64,000 bases of DNA from Bradyrhizobium sp. Ghvi. GTDB taxonomy: Bacteria; Pseudomonadota; Alphaproteobacteria; Rhizobiales; Xanthobacteraceae. Shown one piece after another: positions 63,769 to 64,000 of this stretch. Both the position numbers and the translations under genes were made by a program. The stretch spans positions 124,001 through 188,000 of the forward strand of contig NZ_FOVU01000003.1 of assembly GCF_900115265.1 (NCBI RefSeq), given 5' to 3'. Under the pieces are notes generated by a model, which searched no databases, was not told the DNA's origin, and was given only the letters and a program-made list of their open reading frames with translations. Position 1 is the first letter of the stretch. Each line of letters opens with the position of its first letter.

Positions 63769-64000
63769 TCAGCGTCCCAGATAGACTTCGATGACCCGCT
63801 CGTTGGACGAGACCTGGTCAATGGTTCCTTCGGCGAGCACCGCGCCTTCGTGCAGGCACGTGACCTTGACGCCGAGCTCGCGCACGAACGTCATGTCGTG
63901 CTCGACCACCATCACGGTGTGAGTCCTGTTGATCTCTTTCAAGAGCTCGGCGGTGAGGTGCGTCTCGACGTCGGTCATTCCTGCAACGGGCTCGTCGACC
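63769..64000 (-). CDS. urtD: Urea ABC transporter ATP-binding protein UrtD, cut by window end
   Basis: Only the C-terminal 76 residues are in view. They begin at a Walker-B/D-loop segment (VDEPVAGMTDVET), followed by MVVEHDMTFVRELGVKVTCLHEG and the C-terminus RVIEVYLGR, typical of LivG/UrtD ATPases. The rest of the gene and urtABC should continue beyond the window end. Confidence 0.9.
   Translation of the reverse strand, partial: VDEPVAGMTDVETHLTAELLKEINRTHTVMVVEHDMTFVRELGVKVTCLHEGAVLAEGTIDQVSSNERVIEVYLGR

Overview
The window is a GC-rich chromosomal segment from an alphaproteobacterium, most likely Bradyrhizobium or a close relative in the Nitrobacteraceae. The evidence is the gene set (DUF1465/RcdA beside rpmE, DUF2849 and DUF934 in a cys cluster, DUF2865, DUF459, UrtDE beside urease), frequent GTG and TTG starts, and several families of palindromic intergenic repeats. 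I see no rRNA, tRNA, CRISPR array, prophage or insertion sequence. About 62 protein genes cover most of the sequence.

Layout. 0-6 kb: an RND efflux permease and lipoprotein adaptor, then a cyclopropane-synthase-type methyltransferase. 6-9 kb: a MotA/ExbB-like channel with an OmpA/MotB-like partner, a GNAT acetyltransferase and a small secreted or anchored protein. 9-14 kb: an MsbA-type exporter, rpmE, an RcdA-like gene, a candidate small RNA, DUF1192 and a quinone oxidoreductase. 14-24 kb: a 7TM-PAS-GGDEF-EAL protein, a Cache-GGDEF cyclase, galU, a lytic transglycosylase and a DUF459 protein that appears to lack catalytic residues. 24-34 kb: CsbD, two SDRs, a TfdA-like dioxygenase, YqgE, a DsbD-alpha-like protein, a flippase, a TauE exporter, bdhA with a patatin, and a CAP-domain lipoprotein.

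34-46 kb is an almost complete sulfate assimilation locus. On the minus strand cysG-DUF2849-cysI-DUF934-cysH-cysP-cysT-cysW-cysA covers siroheme, sulfite reduction, APS reduction and sulfate import. The divergent cysD-cysNC makes APS and PAPS. The reductase has the iron-sulfur cysteines of APS reductases, so the kinase half of CysNC may serve sulfation rather than reduction. Malate synthase G follows (46-48 kb).

48-52 kb looks like a general stress response (PhyR-EcfG) island. Four exact GGAAC-N16/17-CGTT promoter matches sit 38-63 bases before a 51-residue membrane protein, an L,D-transpeptidase, an AI-2E family protein and a DUF883 protein. A fifth near match precedes csbD at 24.2 kb. An HRxxN/HWE-type CHASE kinase with an altered N box lies nearby (54.7-56.4 kb), after OpgC, a TetR regulator and RidA.

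56.7-64 kb holds, in transcription order, urtD (cut by the window end), urtE, ureD, ureA, ureB, a Mesh1-like HD hydrolase gene, ureC, a small monooxygenase-like gene, ureE with a 33-histidine tail, ureF and ureG. It imports urea, hydrolyses it and matures the nickel enzyme. The alarmone-hydrolase-like gene inside the urease operon, the stress-promoter cluster and the candidate small RNA at 12.5 kb are the most unusual signals.
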